NCBI GenBank assembly: GCA_050486405.1
Contig: JBJHDF010000029.1
Location: 1 to 49,093 of the forward strand
From: JBJHDF01 sp050486405
Lineage (GTDB): Bacteria; Pseudomonadota; Gammaproteobacteria; Pseudomonadales; Cellvibrionaceae
Length of the DNA: 49,093 bases
Direction: 5' to 3'
The notes beneath the pieces were generated by a model. That model did not search any database, was not told the origin of the DNA, and saw only the letters and a program-made list of their open reading frames with translations. Shown in pieces: positions 7,688 to 16,473 of this stretch. Positions within the stretch are counted from its first letter, which is position 1; every line of letters begins with the position of its first letter. The position numbers were made by a program, and so were the translations under genes.

Positions 7688-8575
7688 GTGGAACCCAAGG
7701 TAACCCTGGAGCAGTGGCGGGCGCTGCTGGCGGTGATTGACGCCGGTGGCTACGCCCGGGCGGCGGAGCAGTTGGGCAAGAGCCAGTCGTCGGTGTCCTA
7801 CGCCATCAGTCAACTGGAGACGGCGCTGGGGGTCAAGGTCTTTGCCCTGGAGGGGCGCCGGGCGGTACCCACCCCGGCGGGTGAACTGCTGCACCGCCGG
7901 GCGCGGCACCTGCTGGAAGAGGCCGATCGCCTGGAGCAGGCTGTCTGCAGCCTGCATGCGCGGATCGAGCCGGTAGTGCGGATCGCCGTGGACCATCTGA
8001 TTCCCGCTACCGAAGTACTGTCGATACTGTCGCTGTTTGCCGCCGATTTTCCCAATACCCGGGTGGAGTACTATGAATCGGTGCTCAGCGGCACCGAGGA
8101 TGCGCTGGTGCAGGGTCAGGTGGATCTGGCGGTGGGTACCCGCATTCCTCCAGGATTTCTGGGCGATTACCTGAAGCCCGTCACGCTGTTCAGCGTCAGT
8201 AGTCCGGACCACCCCCTGCAGCGGTTGCAGCGCGAATTGACCTACGAGGATCTGCGGCACCATCGGCAGATCATCGTGCGCGATTCCGGCCCCTATCGCC
8301 GCTACTCCGAAGGCTGGCAGGAAGCGGAGCAGCGTTGGACGGTGAGTCATCTGGGGACCTCCATTGCGGCGGTGCGCGCCGGTCTGGCCTATGCACTCTT
8401 GCCGGAGGCTTACATACAAGAGGATTTGCTCGCGGGTCGCCTGCGGCATTTGCCCTTGCGCGACGGGAGTAAACGGGTGGCTTCCGTCTACCTGATGTTT
8501 GCCGACCAGGATCTGGCCGGGCCGGCCACGCGACGCCTGGCGGAGATTGTCAAAAGCGCTTTACGCGATTCTTGA
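7688..8575 (+). CDS. LysR-family transcriptional regulator
   Basis: Has the N-terminal winged helix-turn-helix (LEQWRALLAVIDAGGYARAAEQLGKSQSSVSYAISQLE in overlapping segments, about residues 7-45) and a C-terminal periplasmic-binding-like effector domain (from about residue 90 to the end). About 295 residues, normal for the family. I chose GTG 7688 because AGGAGG at 7674-7679 lies 8 nt upstream; GTG 7682 is too close to it and TTG 7637 has no site. Divergent from azoR-pirin, so it probably controls that operon in response to an electrophile or aromatic ligand. Confidence 0.93.
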   Translation: MEPKVTLEQWRALLAVIDAGGYARAAEQLGKSQSSVSYAISQLETALGVKVFALEGRRAVPTPAGELLHRRARHLLEEADRLEQAVCSLHARIEPVVRIAVDHLIPATEVLSILSLFAADFPNTRVEYYESVLSGTEDALVQGQVDLAVGTRIPPGFLGDYLKPVTLFSVSSPDHPLQRLQRELTYEDLRHHRQIIVRDSGPYRRYSEGWQEAEQRWTVSHLGTSIAAVRAGLAYALLPEAYIQEDLLAGRLRHLPLRDGSKRVASVYLMFADQDLAGPATRRLAEIVKSALRDS

Positions 8576-8579
8576 CAGA

Positions 8580-8591
8580 GCGCCTAGGCGC
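8580..8591. other. Perfect 12-bp palindrome GCGCCTAGGCGC
   Basis: Lies just after the LysR stop and 44 bp before the next start. It has no T-run, so it is not an intrinsic terminator. It could be an operator for the downstream lipoprotein gene; a TTGACA at 8572-8577 overlaps the LysR stop and has no convincing -10 partner. Confidence 0.35.
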
Positions 8592-8634
8592 AAGAACAAT
8601 GAGCGGCGCATAATAACTATTCTTAGAGGTTGAC

Positions 8635-11600
8635 ATGAAGTACTTGCTCCCACTGCCGCTGGTGATTTTCGCTCTGGTGGCCTGTTCGCAGAACGACTCC
8701 GATAAACATGAGGTGGCGGCCACGCAAACGGCTTCCGCTCCTATTGTCATTTCGCCCGCAAGCGCGAAGCAGCGCCCGCGCAACCCCTGGGTGTTTCGCT
8801 CGGTGCTGGACGGGCAGCCGCGCATGGTGACGGTGGCGCTGCACGACGATCTGAGTATCGCGTTCGACGCCAATCACAGCGGCCTCTATCAGGCCTGGCC
8901 GGGTGATCTGACGCTGCAGGGTGTGGTCTACGACACCCGTCACGGCCCCAACCCGGTGAGCGAGGGTGCTTACTACTATCGGCACCGGATCAGCGAACCC
9001 CTGTGGCGCCTGGAGCGGAACGGCCAGACCCAAGCGGTGACACCACAGTTTCGCGGCTATCGTTTTGCCGATGATCAGGTGGTTTTCCAGTACGACCTGC
9101 CGCTGGACGACAGTCGCTGGCTTCGCGTGGAGGAGACCCCCGAGTATCGCGAACACAATGGCCGCGTCGGGTTGGAGCGGCGCTACTCCGTGGCTGCAGC
9201 TGATGACTCGATTCGGGTGGGTTTTCTATTGGCGGGCAAACAAGGCGACAAGCAATTTTCCGTCGAGACCAACGGCACTCTGGATGAGCGTGCCAACACG
9301 CTCTGGTTGAACAACGATGCGCCCACACAACTGCTGCTGTTCTTTGCCAGTGTCGGTGGGGAGGTTGCGCCAGAAGTTGTCGACACCGAAGCGGATGCTC
9401 CGGGCAGATATCTGATCGCCAACAGCGATTGCCATGCGTGTCACAACGAACTCCAGCGGACAGTCGGCCCCTCCTATCGGGAAATCGCCGAACAGTACCA
9501 GGATACGCCGGCAACGCGGGACCGGTTGGCGCAGAAAATCATCGACGGCGGCAGCGGTGTCTGGGGCGCGGTGCCCATGAATCCCCACCCGGAGTTGTCC
9601 CATGAGCAGGCGCGGCAGATGGTGGATTATATATTCTCCCTGCAGCCGGCGACGGATTCGGGTCCACCGGAGATCGAACCGGTTTTCCTCGGCGTACCCA
9701 GCCGGGCGCTGGCCATCGACGCCGAACCCAAGCCCGACACCGAATCGGACGAACTGAGGCCCGGCCTGGCGGCGGCCATGTCCCATGTGGAGGATTTTAC
9801 CGATCAGATATTTTCCCGTCCGGTCTTGACCGGTGTAGCGGCAAAAGTACACACCCACGAGTTGGATGATTTTGGCCCCATCACCATCAATTTCTTTTTG
9901 ACGCTGGACGGCTATATCGCCGTGCAAGAGGCGGGGGACTATACCTTGCGTCTGGTCACCGACGACGGTGGGCGCATGAATGTGAATGGCCAGCGTGTGA
10001 TCGATCGCTGGCAGTTTCAGGGGCCCACGCCCAGCGATGCCGTGGTGCGGCTGGAGTCGGGCCTGAATGCCATTGCCATCGAACATTTTCAGGGCCTGGC
10101 CGGCGCGTCCATTTCACTGCAGTGGAAGCGCCCGGGGGATGACGCGTTCAGCGTGATTCCCGAGGCGAATCTGCGCCATCGGGCGCGGATGGTGGCGCAA
10201 CCGGTACCCTATATACCACGCAGCGAACTGGTCAAAAGCATTCCCGGCGACCGGGTGCCCTTGCAGGATGTACATCCGGCGTTTGAACTGGCGCAGGCCC
10301 GCCCCTCCTGGTTTGAACCCAGGGTGGGAGGCATGGACTTTTTCGACGACGGCCGCCTGGCGTTGTGCACCTGGGACCCGCTGGGTGGTGTCTATGTGCT
10401 CGAAGGTGTTCTCGAGCGGGAGCCGGAAGACATCACCGCTACCCTGGTCGCCTCTGGACTGGGCGAGTGTCTGGGGCTGAAAGTCGTGGACGGTGAACTC
10501 TATGTTATGCAGAAGTACGAGCTGACTCATCTGCAGGACAGCAACGGCGATGGGATTCTTGATACCTATCGCACGCTCTCCGATCAGTGGCCCATGTCTG
10601 ATAACTTTCATGAGTTTGCCTTCGGGCTGCCATACCGCGACGGCTTTTTTTACGGGGCGCTGGGAACCGCCGTGGAACCGGGTGGCGCCAGTACGCAACC
10701 GCAATTGCGCGAGCGCGGTAACGTGATGCGCATTGATGCCAGCGACGGTAGCGTGGAATTTATCGCCCACGGTCTGCGCACACCCAACGGCCTGGCCTGG
10801 ACGACGGAAGGTGAACTGTTTGTCACCGACAACGAGGGCACCTGGCTGCCGTCGAGCAAATTGGTACACGTTCGCGAAGGACGTTTTTTTGGCTTTCGCG
10901 ATGTTGACTACCAAGGCACCAAAGATCTGCCGGAAACACCGCCAGTGGTGTGGCTGCCGCAAAACGAAATTGGCAATTCACCAACCGAACCTGTCGCTCT
11001 GCACCTGGGTGACTACGCCGGGCAGATGTTGCACGGCGACATCTATCACGGCGGCTTGAAACGGGTGTTCTATGAGCAGGTGAACGGCGAATACCAGGGC
11101 GCGGTATTCCGTTTTAGCCAGGGGCTGGAAGCGGGCATCAACCGTTTGGTCTGGGCGCCCGATGGTGAAACCCTGCTGCTCGGCGGTGTCGGCAACCCCG
11201 GTAACTGGGCGCCTCAGGGCAAACTCTGGCACGGGCTGCAACAGTTGCGCTACAGCGGCGGCAGCGCTTTTGAAATGCTGCAGGTCAGTGCCCGCAGCGA
11301 CGGACTTGAATTGACGTTTACCCAGCCCATCGAAACCGGGCGCGGCATCAGCGCGGAGGAATTTCAGGTGCAGCAGTGGTACTACCAGCCCACGGCTGCC
11401 TACGGTGGTGACAAGCAGGAGCTGCAAACCCTGGCCATTGCCTCGGTCAGTCAGTCCGAGGATCGCCGCCGGGTGTTTCTGGAGCTGAACGACCTCAAGG
11501 CCGGGCATGTGCTCTATTTGCGCATTGTCGAACCCTTCCAGAGCCAGGGCGGGGACTCCCTGTGGAGCACCGAAGCCTGGTATACCCTGAATCGCATTCC

Positions 11601-12306
11601 GGCGGAGCGGCCGGGTTTCCGGCGTCCGGTGCAGCCCCAGCCGCACAACACCCTGACCGAGCAGCAGCGCGCCCAGGGGTGGCGCTTGCTGTTCGATGGC
11701 GAAAGCACCAGCGGTTGGCGCAACTTCAATGCCGACAGCATCGGTGCCGCCTGGCAGGTGGTGGATGGAACCCTGCATCTGGATCCGCGTCAGCGGGACG
11801 GTTGGCAAACCCGGGACGGCGGTGACATCGTCAGCGAAGAGGTGTTTGAAAACTACGAGCTGTATCTCGAATGGAAGCTGGCAGAAGGTGGCAACAGCGG
11901 CCTGATGTACAACGTGATCGAGGGTGACGCCTACAGCTACGCCTGGGAAACCGGCCCCGAGTATCAGTTGCTCGACAATCCCAACCACCCGGATGGTGTC
12001 AACGTCTCGCGACGCAGTGGTGATCTGTACGACCTCAAGGCCAGCCGGTTCGTAGCCGTCAACCCTGCGGGTCAGTGGAATCGCACCCGCCTGGTGGTGC
12101 GCGACGGTGTTGTCGAGCACTGGCTCAACGGCTACAAGTTGTTGTCCTACGACCAGAACAGCCCCGAGTGGCAGCAGATGATAGACGCCAGCAAGTTTGT
12201 GGAGATGCCGGATTTCGGGCGCTCGCGCAGCGGCCGCCTCGCCCTGCAGGATCACGGCGACCCGGTTTGGTTTCGCAATATCCGTATTCGCGAACTGGTT
12301 AACTGA
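8635..12306 (+). CDS. Multidomain lipoprotein: cytochrome c, PA14, dehydrogenase-like propeller and 3-keto-disaccharide hydrolase domains
   Basis: A 1223-residue exported protein. The signal ends in a lipobox-like ALVACS near residue 17. Residues about 50-260 are a beta-rich region I cannot assign. A class I cytochrome c follows, with heme motif C266-H-A-C-H270 and probable axial Met315 in GAVPMNPHP. About 385-500 is PA14-like (YTLRLVTDDGGRMNVNGQ). About 550-870 resembles the sorbosone/glucose-dehydrogenase beta-propeller (LRTPNGLAW, LFVTDNEG). About 1015-1223 is a DUF1080/3-keto-disaccharide hydrolase domain (LLFDGESTSGW, GGNSGLMYNV, SGRLALQDHGDPVWFRNIRIREL). I infer a surface sugar-oxidising and cleaving enzyme with heme electron transfer. 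The substrate is unknown. Confidence 0.85.
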   Translation: MKYLLPLPLVIFALVACSQNDSDKHEVAATQTASAPIVISPASAKQRPRNPWVFRSVLDGQPRMVTVALHDDLSIAFDANHSGLYQAWPGDLTLQGVVYDTRHGPNPVSEGAYYYRHRISEPLWRLERNGQTQAVTPQFRGYRFADDQVVFQYDLPLDDSRWLRVEETPEYREHNGRVGLERRYSVAAADDSIRVGFLLAGKQGDKQFSVETNGTLDERANTLWLNNDAPTQLLLFFASVGGEVAPEVVDTEADAPGRYLIANSDCHACHNELQRTVGPSYREIAEQYQDTPATRDRLAQKIIDGGSGVWGAVPMNPHPELSHEQARQMVDYIFSLQPATDSGPPEIEPVFLGVPSRALAIDAEPKPDTESDELRPGLAAAMSHVEDFTDQIFSRPVLTGVAAKVHTHELDDFGPITINFFLTLDGYIAVQEAGDYTLRLVTDDGGRMNVNGQRVIDRWQFQGPTPSDAVVRLESGLNAIAIEHFQGLAGASISLQWKRPGDDAFSVIPEANLRHRARMVAQPVPYIPRSELVKSIPGDRVPLQDVHPAFELAQARPSWFEPRVGGMDFFDDGRLALCTWDPLGGVYVLEGVLEREPEDITATLVASGLGECLGLKVVDGELYVMQKYELTHLQDSNGDGILDTYRTLSDQWPMSDNFHEFAFGLPYRDGFFYGALGTAVEPGGASTQPQLRERGNVMRIDASDGSVEFIAHGLRTPNGLAWTTEGELFVTDNEGTWLPSSKLVHVREGRFFGFRDVDYQGTKDLPETPPVVWLPQNEIGNSPTEPVALHLGDYAGQMLHGDIYHGGLKRVFYEQVNGEYQGAVFRFSQGLEAGINRLVWAPDGETLLLGGVGNPGNWAPQGKLWHGLQQLRYSGGSAFEMLQVSARSDGLELTFTQPIETGRGISAEEFQVQQWYYQPTAAYGGDKQELQTLAIASVSQSEDRRRVFLELNDLKAGHVLYLRIVEPFQSQGGDSLWSTEAWYTLNRIPAERPGFRRPVQPQPHNTLTEQQRAQGWRLLFDGESTSGWRNFNADSIGAAWQVVDGTLHLDPRQRDGWQTRDGGDIVSEEVFENYELYLEWKLAEGGNSGLMYNVIEGDAYSYAWETGPEYQLLDNPNHPDGVNVSRRSGDLYDLKASRFVAVNPAGQWNRTRLVVRDGVVEHWLNGYKLLSYDQNSPEWQQMIDASKFVEMPDFGRSRSGRLALQDHGDPVWFRNIRIRELVN

Positions 12307-12384
12307 CATGCGGGGGGCGTGGGCGTATAAATCCGGGTAAAATGCCGTGGCGCACCGCCGCCGGAAGTGCCGGAAGTAGAGGCC

Positions 12385-12420
12385 CGATGAGAGGCGCGAT
12401 GAGAGGCGCGATGAGAAGCG
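12385..12420 (+). repeat. Three tandem 12-bp repeats
   Basis: CGATGAGAGGCG occurs at 12385-12396 and 12397-12408, then CGATGAGAAGCG at 12409-12420. A shorter direct repeat (GCCGGAAGT twice) lies immediately upstream. The array sits directly before a TTGACA (12422-12427) in the leader of the next gene, so copy-number change could alter its expression. Confidence 0.8.
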
Positions 12421-12470
12421 GTTGACACCGTTCTGTCACGATTCTGTTCAATCACATGGGAGAGTGGTTT

Positions 12471-14144
12471 ATGAATCCCTTCATCCGTTTTGGTGGCGTT
12501 TCCCGCGCCCTGCTGTCATCGGTTGCTTTTTTGTTTGTCCTCGCCGGTTGCGGTGGCAGCAGCGGGTCCTCCGGTTTGGCGCCGCCCCCAGCCGGGGGTA
12601 ACGGTAATCAGGTGCCAGAGCCCGCGCTGGCACCGCCGACGAATCTGCAGGGAGCCCCCGATGCACACCGCATTATTGTCGCCTGGGAGCCGTCATCGGG
12701 TGCGGAGGGTTACCACCTCTACTACGCCACCGAGCCGGGTATCCAGCCGGATAACTGGGCCGCCTATGAAAGTGGCACCTGGCTTGAAGATGTCACATCG
12801 CCCATGGAGCTGACCGAGCTTACCAATGGCGCCAGTTACTTCATTATTGTTACCGCGTTCGCCGGGTCCGAGGAAAGCGAACCCAGTAATGAGATTACCC
12901 TGATCCCCAAAATCTTTGCGCCGGCGGGTGGCCTGAACGATACCGGCATCCGGTTTTGCGGCGCGGACCTGGAGAACAACAACGCGCCTTGTAACGGCAG
13001 CGAACCGGCAGCGCAGGACGCGTTTCACGGCAGGGACGCGCGGCAAGAAACGTCGTTGTTACGCAAGCAGGGCGCCGGTCGCGCCGGCTTTGACTTCACC
13101 AAGATTTCCAATAGCGGCAAACCGGTACCGCCCTCCACGCCACTCGGTGACGGGCCGGATGACTGGGCCTGTACCCGGGATAATGTTTCCGGGTACTACT
13201 GGGAAGTGAAAGTGGATGATCCGCAACACCTTCGTTATCAGGGTCATCAGTACAGTTGGTATCGCAGCAACACTCCCGACGGCAATCCCGGTGAGCCTGG
13301 CGACACCGAAAGCTGTGCAGGTTCGCTGGGGGCGAACAACTGCAATACGGAAAACTACGTGGCAGCGGTCAACGCCGAGGGTTTGTGTGGTTACACCGAC
13401 TGGTTTGTGCCGTCTGTACGGACTTTCTGGGGGCTGCTGGACCTGGGCGGAGCGGGCTTTCCCTTTGACCAGGATTACTTCCCCAATATTGCCGCCGGCG
13501 CGCGCGCCTGGACTTCAACCCCCTTCGCCGGCGGTGGCGCCAATGCCAATTTTTCCTGGACTCTGAATCCGGGATATCGGAGTGCCAATGTCTTTGCCCG
13601 CGATCTGCGGGGCGTGGTAATCCTGAGCCGGGTTGGTCATGTTTATCAGATTGTGCCGCCTGCTTACTGTCTGAATAACAACACGGCGGTAAACTCCGGC
13701 GTCAACTACACGAGCAACCAGGGCGTTGTGACTGACATTCATGCCGGTTTGATGTGGAAGCGGTGTGTCGAAGGGCTCTCCGGTAACGATTGCCAGGTAG
13801 GCAGCCCGGTTGAACTCAACTGGATTGACGCGCTGAATCACGCACAGGAGCACGTTTACCAGGGGTACGACGACTGGCGTCTGCCCAATAGCAAGGAATT
13901 GCAGAGCCTGGTGGAAACCTGCCGTGTCGACCCCTCCATCAATACCGATGTGTTTCCCAATACGCCGAGCAGTCTGGTGTGGTCGGGTTCTCCCACTACC
14001 ACGGGCGCCTACACGGTGCTGTTCAATTCAGGCAACATTCACAGCTATGATCGGGATCGCGAATTCCATGTAAGACTGGTACGCGATGTGGATATCTCCG
14101 AAGAGCAAGCCCAGGCGCTTTTCGGCTCAATCTCTGTTGAGTGA
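12471..14144 (+). CDS. DUF1566 (Lcl-type) lipoprotein with fibronectin III domain
   Basis: An exported lipoprotein: hydrophobic signal ending LAGCGGSSG, then a Gly/Pro-rich linker. Residues about 50-145 look like a fibronectin type III domain (PTNLQGAPDAHRIIVAWEPSSGAEGYHLYY). Two DUF1566-type segments follow, one around GYTDWFVPSVRTFWGLLD and one around GLMWKRCVEG, YDDWRLPNSKELQSLV and VWSGSP. DUF1566 domains occur in Legionella collagen-like adhesins and many surface proteins of unknown role. ATG 12471 has GGGAGA 7 nt upstream; ATG 12456 is an in-frame alternative without such a site. Stops of this gene and the convergent fumC are directly adjacent. Function is likely surface binding, not proven. 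Confidence 0.82.
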   Translation: MNPFIRFGGVSRALLSSVAFLFVLAGCGGSSGSSGLAPPPAGGNGNQVPEPALAPPTNLQGAPDAHRIIVAWEPSSGAEGYHLYYATEPGIQPDNWAAYESGTWLEDVTSPMELTELTNGASYFIIVTAFAGSEESEPSNEITLIPKIFAPAGGLNDTGIRFCGADLENNNAPCNGSEPAAQDAFHGRDARQETSLLRKQGAGRAGFDFTKISNSGKPVPPSTPLGDGPDDWACTRDNVSGYYWEVKVDDPQHLRYQGHQYSWYRSNTPDGNPGEPGDTESCAGSLGANNCNTENYVAAVNAEGLCGYTDWFVPSVRTFWGLLDLGGAGFPFDQDYFPNIAAGARAWTSTPFAGGGANANFSWTLNPGYRSANVFARDLRGVVILSRVGHVYQIVPPAYCLNNNTAVNSGVNYTSNQGVVTDIHAGLMWKRCVEGLSGNDCQVGSPVELNWIDALNHAQEHVYQGYDDWRLPNSKELQSLVETCRVDPSINTDVFPNTPSSLVWSGSPTTTGAYTVLFNSGNIHSYDRDREFHVRLVRDVDISEEQAQALFGSISVE

Positions 14145-15518
14145 TCACTTGTTGCCTGCCAACAGACCTGGATCGAGAAGACGTTGCAATTCCTCTCGCG
14201 ACAGGTCGGTCTTTTCCTCGGCCACATCGATCACCGGCCGGTTTTCCGCGTAGGCTTTTTTGGCGATGGCGGCGGCTTTGGCGTAGCCGATCACCGGGTT
14301 GAGCGCGGTGACCAGTATGGGGTTGCGTGCCAGCGCTGACTGTAAATTGTGCTCGCGCACATTGAAACCGGCAATCGCCTTGTCTGCTAGCGCGCGGCTG
14401 CTGTTGCTCAGTAGTGTCAGACTTTGCAACAGGTTGTGGGCAATGACCGGCAGCATGACATTGAGCTGAAAGTTGCCGGATTGGCCGGCGACAGTAATGG
14501 TGGTGTCGTTGCCCATCACCTGGGCGCAGGCCATGGCCACGGCTTCGGGGATCACCGGGTTGACCTTGCCGGGCATGATGGAGGATCCCGGCTGCAGGGC
14601 GGGCAGTTCGATTTCACCCAAACCGGCCAGCGGGCCGGAGTTCATCCAGCGCAGATCGTTGGCAATTTTCATCAGCGCCACCGCCAGGGTTTTCAGTTGA
14701 CCGGACAGGGCGACGGCGGTGTCCTGGCTGCTGATGGCGGCGAAGAAATTGTCGGCCGGTGCCAGGGTCAGCCCCGTATCCTCCGACAGGTGTCGCGCCA
14801 GGCGCGCGGCCAACTCCGGGTGGGCGTTGACGCCCGTGCCCACTGCGGTACCGCCCTGGGCCAGTTGCAACAGTTGTGGCAGCAATTGTTGCAGGCGACT
14901 GCGGCACTGGGCGATCTGCGCCCGCCAGCCGCCCAACTCCTGGGCCAGGCTCAGTGGCATGGCGTCCATCAGGTGAGTGCGGCCGGTCTTGATGCTGTGC
15001 TTCAGTGTTGCCGCCTTGCGCGCCAGCGTGTGTTCCAGATGTTCCAGGGCGGGAAACAGATTTTTCTGCAGGGCCAGGGCTGCACTCAGGTGAATGGCCG
15101 AGGGAATCACGTCGTTGCTGGATTGGCCCATGTTGACCTGGTCGTTGGGGTGCACGGGTTGCCCGGCGTGCACGCCAGCCAGATGCGCAATCACTTCGTT
15201 AACGTTCATATTGCTGCTGGTGCCCGAGCCGGTCTGGAATACGTCCACCGGAAACTGATCGGCGTGCTCGCCGGCCAACAGCTTGTCGCAGGCGGCGACT
15301 ATGGCATCGGCGGTGATCTGGTCCAACAGTTGCAGCTCGGCATTGCTGATGGCGGCGGCGCGTTTGATGGCCGCTATTGCTTGGATAAATTCCGTCGGCA
15401 TGGGCGTGCCACTGATATGGAAATTGTCCAGCGCGCGTTGGGTTTGGGCGCCGTAGAGGGCGTCGACGGGGACCTGGATCTCGCCCATGCTGTCGGTTTC
15501 GGTGCGGTACTGGCTCAT
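14145..15518 (-). CDS. fumC: Fumarate hydratase, class II
   Basis: Interconverts fumarate and malate in the TCA cycle; an iron-free, oxidant-resistant tetramer. The 457-residue length is normal. Motifs visible are SGTPMPTEFIQAIAAIKRAA, the substrate-site TGSGTSSNMNVNEV, GRTHLMDAMPLSLAQE, and the superfamily signature GSSIMPGKVNP. ATG 15518 (MSQYRTETD) was chosen as the family start. It lies 19 bp downstream of the fructosamine-kinase-like gene on the same strand, so they are probably co-transcribed. Confidence 0.96.
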   Translation of the reverse strand: MSQYRTETDSMGEIQVPVDALYGAQTQRALDNFHISGTPMPTEFIQAIAAIKRAAAISNAELQLLDQITADAIVAACDKLLAGEHADQFPVDVFQTGSGTSSNMNVNEVIAHLAGVHAGQPVHPNDQVNMGQSSNDVIPSAIHLSAALALQKNLFPALEHLEHTLARKAATLKHSIKTGRTHLMDAMPLSLAQELGGWRAQIAQCRSRLQQLLPQLLQLAQGGTAVGTGVNAHPELAARLARHLSEDTGLTLAPADNFFAAISSQDTAVALSGQLKTLAVALMKIANDLRWMNSGPLAGLGEIELPALQPGSSIMPGKVNPVIPEAVAMACAQVMGNDTTITVAGQSGNFQLNVMLPVIAHNLLQSLTLLSNSSRALADKAIAGFNVREHNLQSALARNPILVTALNPVIGYAKAAAIAKKAYAENRPVIDVAEEKTDLSREELQRLLDPGLLAGNK

Positions 15519-15537
15519 GGTGATCTCCTGAATTTGG

Positions 15538-16383
15538 TCATTGGCGATGAGTTGCCAGCAAGCGGCTGACCTGTGGATGGTAACTGCTGCCAAACAGATT
15601 CAAATGATTGAGCAGATGATAAAGATTATACAGGGGTACGCGCTCCCGCCAGCCCTGGTTCAACGGGTTGTTGTCCAAATAGGTGTGGTAGAAGGCGGAA
15701 TCAAAGCCGCCGAAAAGTTGTGTCATGGCCAGCTCCGCTTCGGCCCAGCCTCTGTGGGTGGCGGGGTCCAGCAGCACCGGCTGGCCTTGGGCGTCGCAGT
15801 GAATATTGCCCGCCCAGAGATCACCATGAATCAGTGCTGGTGGCTGTTCGGGAATTCTGTGCCGCAGTGTCTCGCACAGGCTGTCCAGTTGTTCGCGCTC
15901 TGCTTCGGAAAGCAGATTGCGGGACAGGGCCAGGTCACCCTGGTACTGCAATCGTTGCCGGATGAAAAAGCGATGACCGTCGCTGTCCGGCGTGTTGGGT
16001 TGGGGAGTGAGGCCGCAGTAGTTGTCCCGCTCGAAGCCGAAATTCTGGGCAGGTTGTCGATGGAGTTGCGCCAACTGCTCACCCAGTCGCTGCCAGTAGC
16101 GGTGGTCGCGTTTGCCGGGCGCTATATACTCCAGAGCAATGAAATCGCTGCCCGTGGCGTACACTTCGGGTACCCGGATGCAGTCGCAGGCGGCCAGTGC
16201 GGCCAGGCCCGCAGCCTCGACGGCAAAGAAGTCATCGGGTGCGCCCGGGCGCTGCTTGACACACAGTCGCGCCCCGTCGCTGCAGTCCAGCAACTGCGTC
16301 TGGCAGATGTCGCCTCCTGACAACGACTGTCGGGAGCGGATGCTAAGCTGTTGGCTGTCCAGCCATTGTGCCAAACTGACCAT
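15538..16383 (-). CDS. Fructosamine kinase family protein
   Basis: A cytosolic small-molecule kinase of the fructosamine-3-kinase/ribulosamine-kinase family, thought to help remove early glycation adducts from proteins. The 281 residues show SLSGGDICQTQLLDCSDGARLCVKQ (nucleotide-binding lysine in the last strand), the EYIAPG hinge, the catalytic loop IHGDLWAGNIHCD and the metal-binding LLDPATHRGWAEAELAMTQLFGGF. ATG 16383 starts MVSLAQWLD as expected for the family; the longer ORF is antisense to uvrB. It leads an operon with fumC. Confidence 0.92.
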   Translation of the reverse strand: MVSLAQWLDSQQLSIRSRQSLSGGDICQTQLLDCSDGARLCVKQRPGAPDDFFAVEAAGLAALAACDCIRVPEVYATGSDFIALEYIAPGKRDHRYWQRLGEQLAQLHRQPAQNFGFERDNYCGLTPQPNTPDSDGHRFFIRQRLQYQGDLALSRNLLSEAEREQLDSLCETLRHRIPEQPPALIHGDLWAGNIHCDAQGQPVLLDPATHRGWAEAELAMTQLFGGFDSAFYHTYLDNNPLNQGWRERVPLYNLYHLLNHLNLFGSSYHPQVSRLLATHRQ

Positions 16384-16473
16384 ATGACAGGCCTGACGGC
16401 GTTGGTTTCGGGTTTGAATCCTGTAGGGTATAGTAGCTGGTTGAGTCCCCTGTCTGCAAAGTTGAAGTAGCCC

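Noticed and set aside
8572..8600. TTGACA-17-AACAAT as a promoter for the multidomain lipoprotein
   Set aside because: The -35 overlaps the LysR stop by chance and the -10 is poor; only the palindrome between them is recorded.
10978..12309. 443-codon minus-strand open frame opposite the multidomain lipoprotein
   Set aside because: Shadow of the real gene; no domain or ribosome binding site.
16421..16436. CTGT-N8-GTAG upstream of uvrB as a LexA box
   Set aside because: The right half does not match ACAG; too degenerate to claim SOS control.
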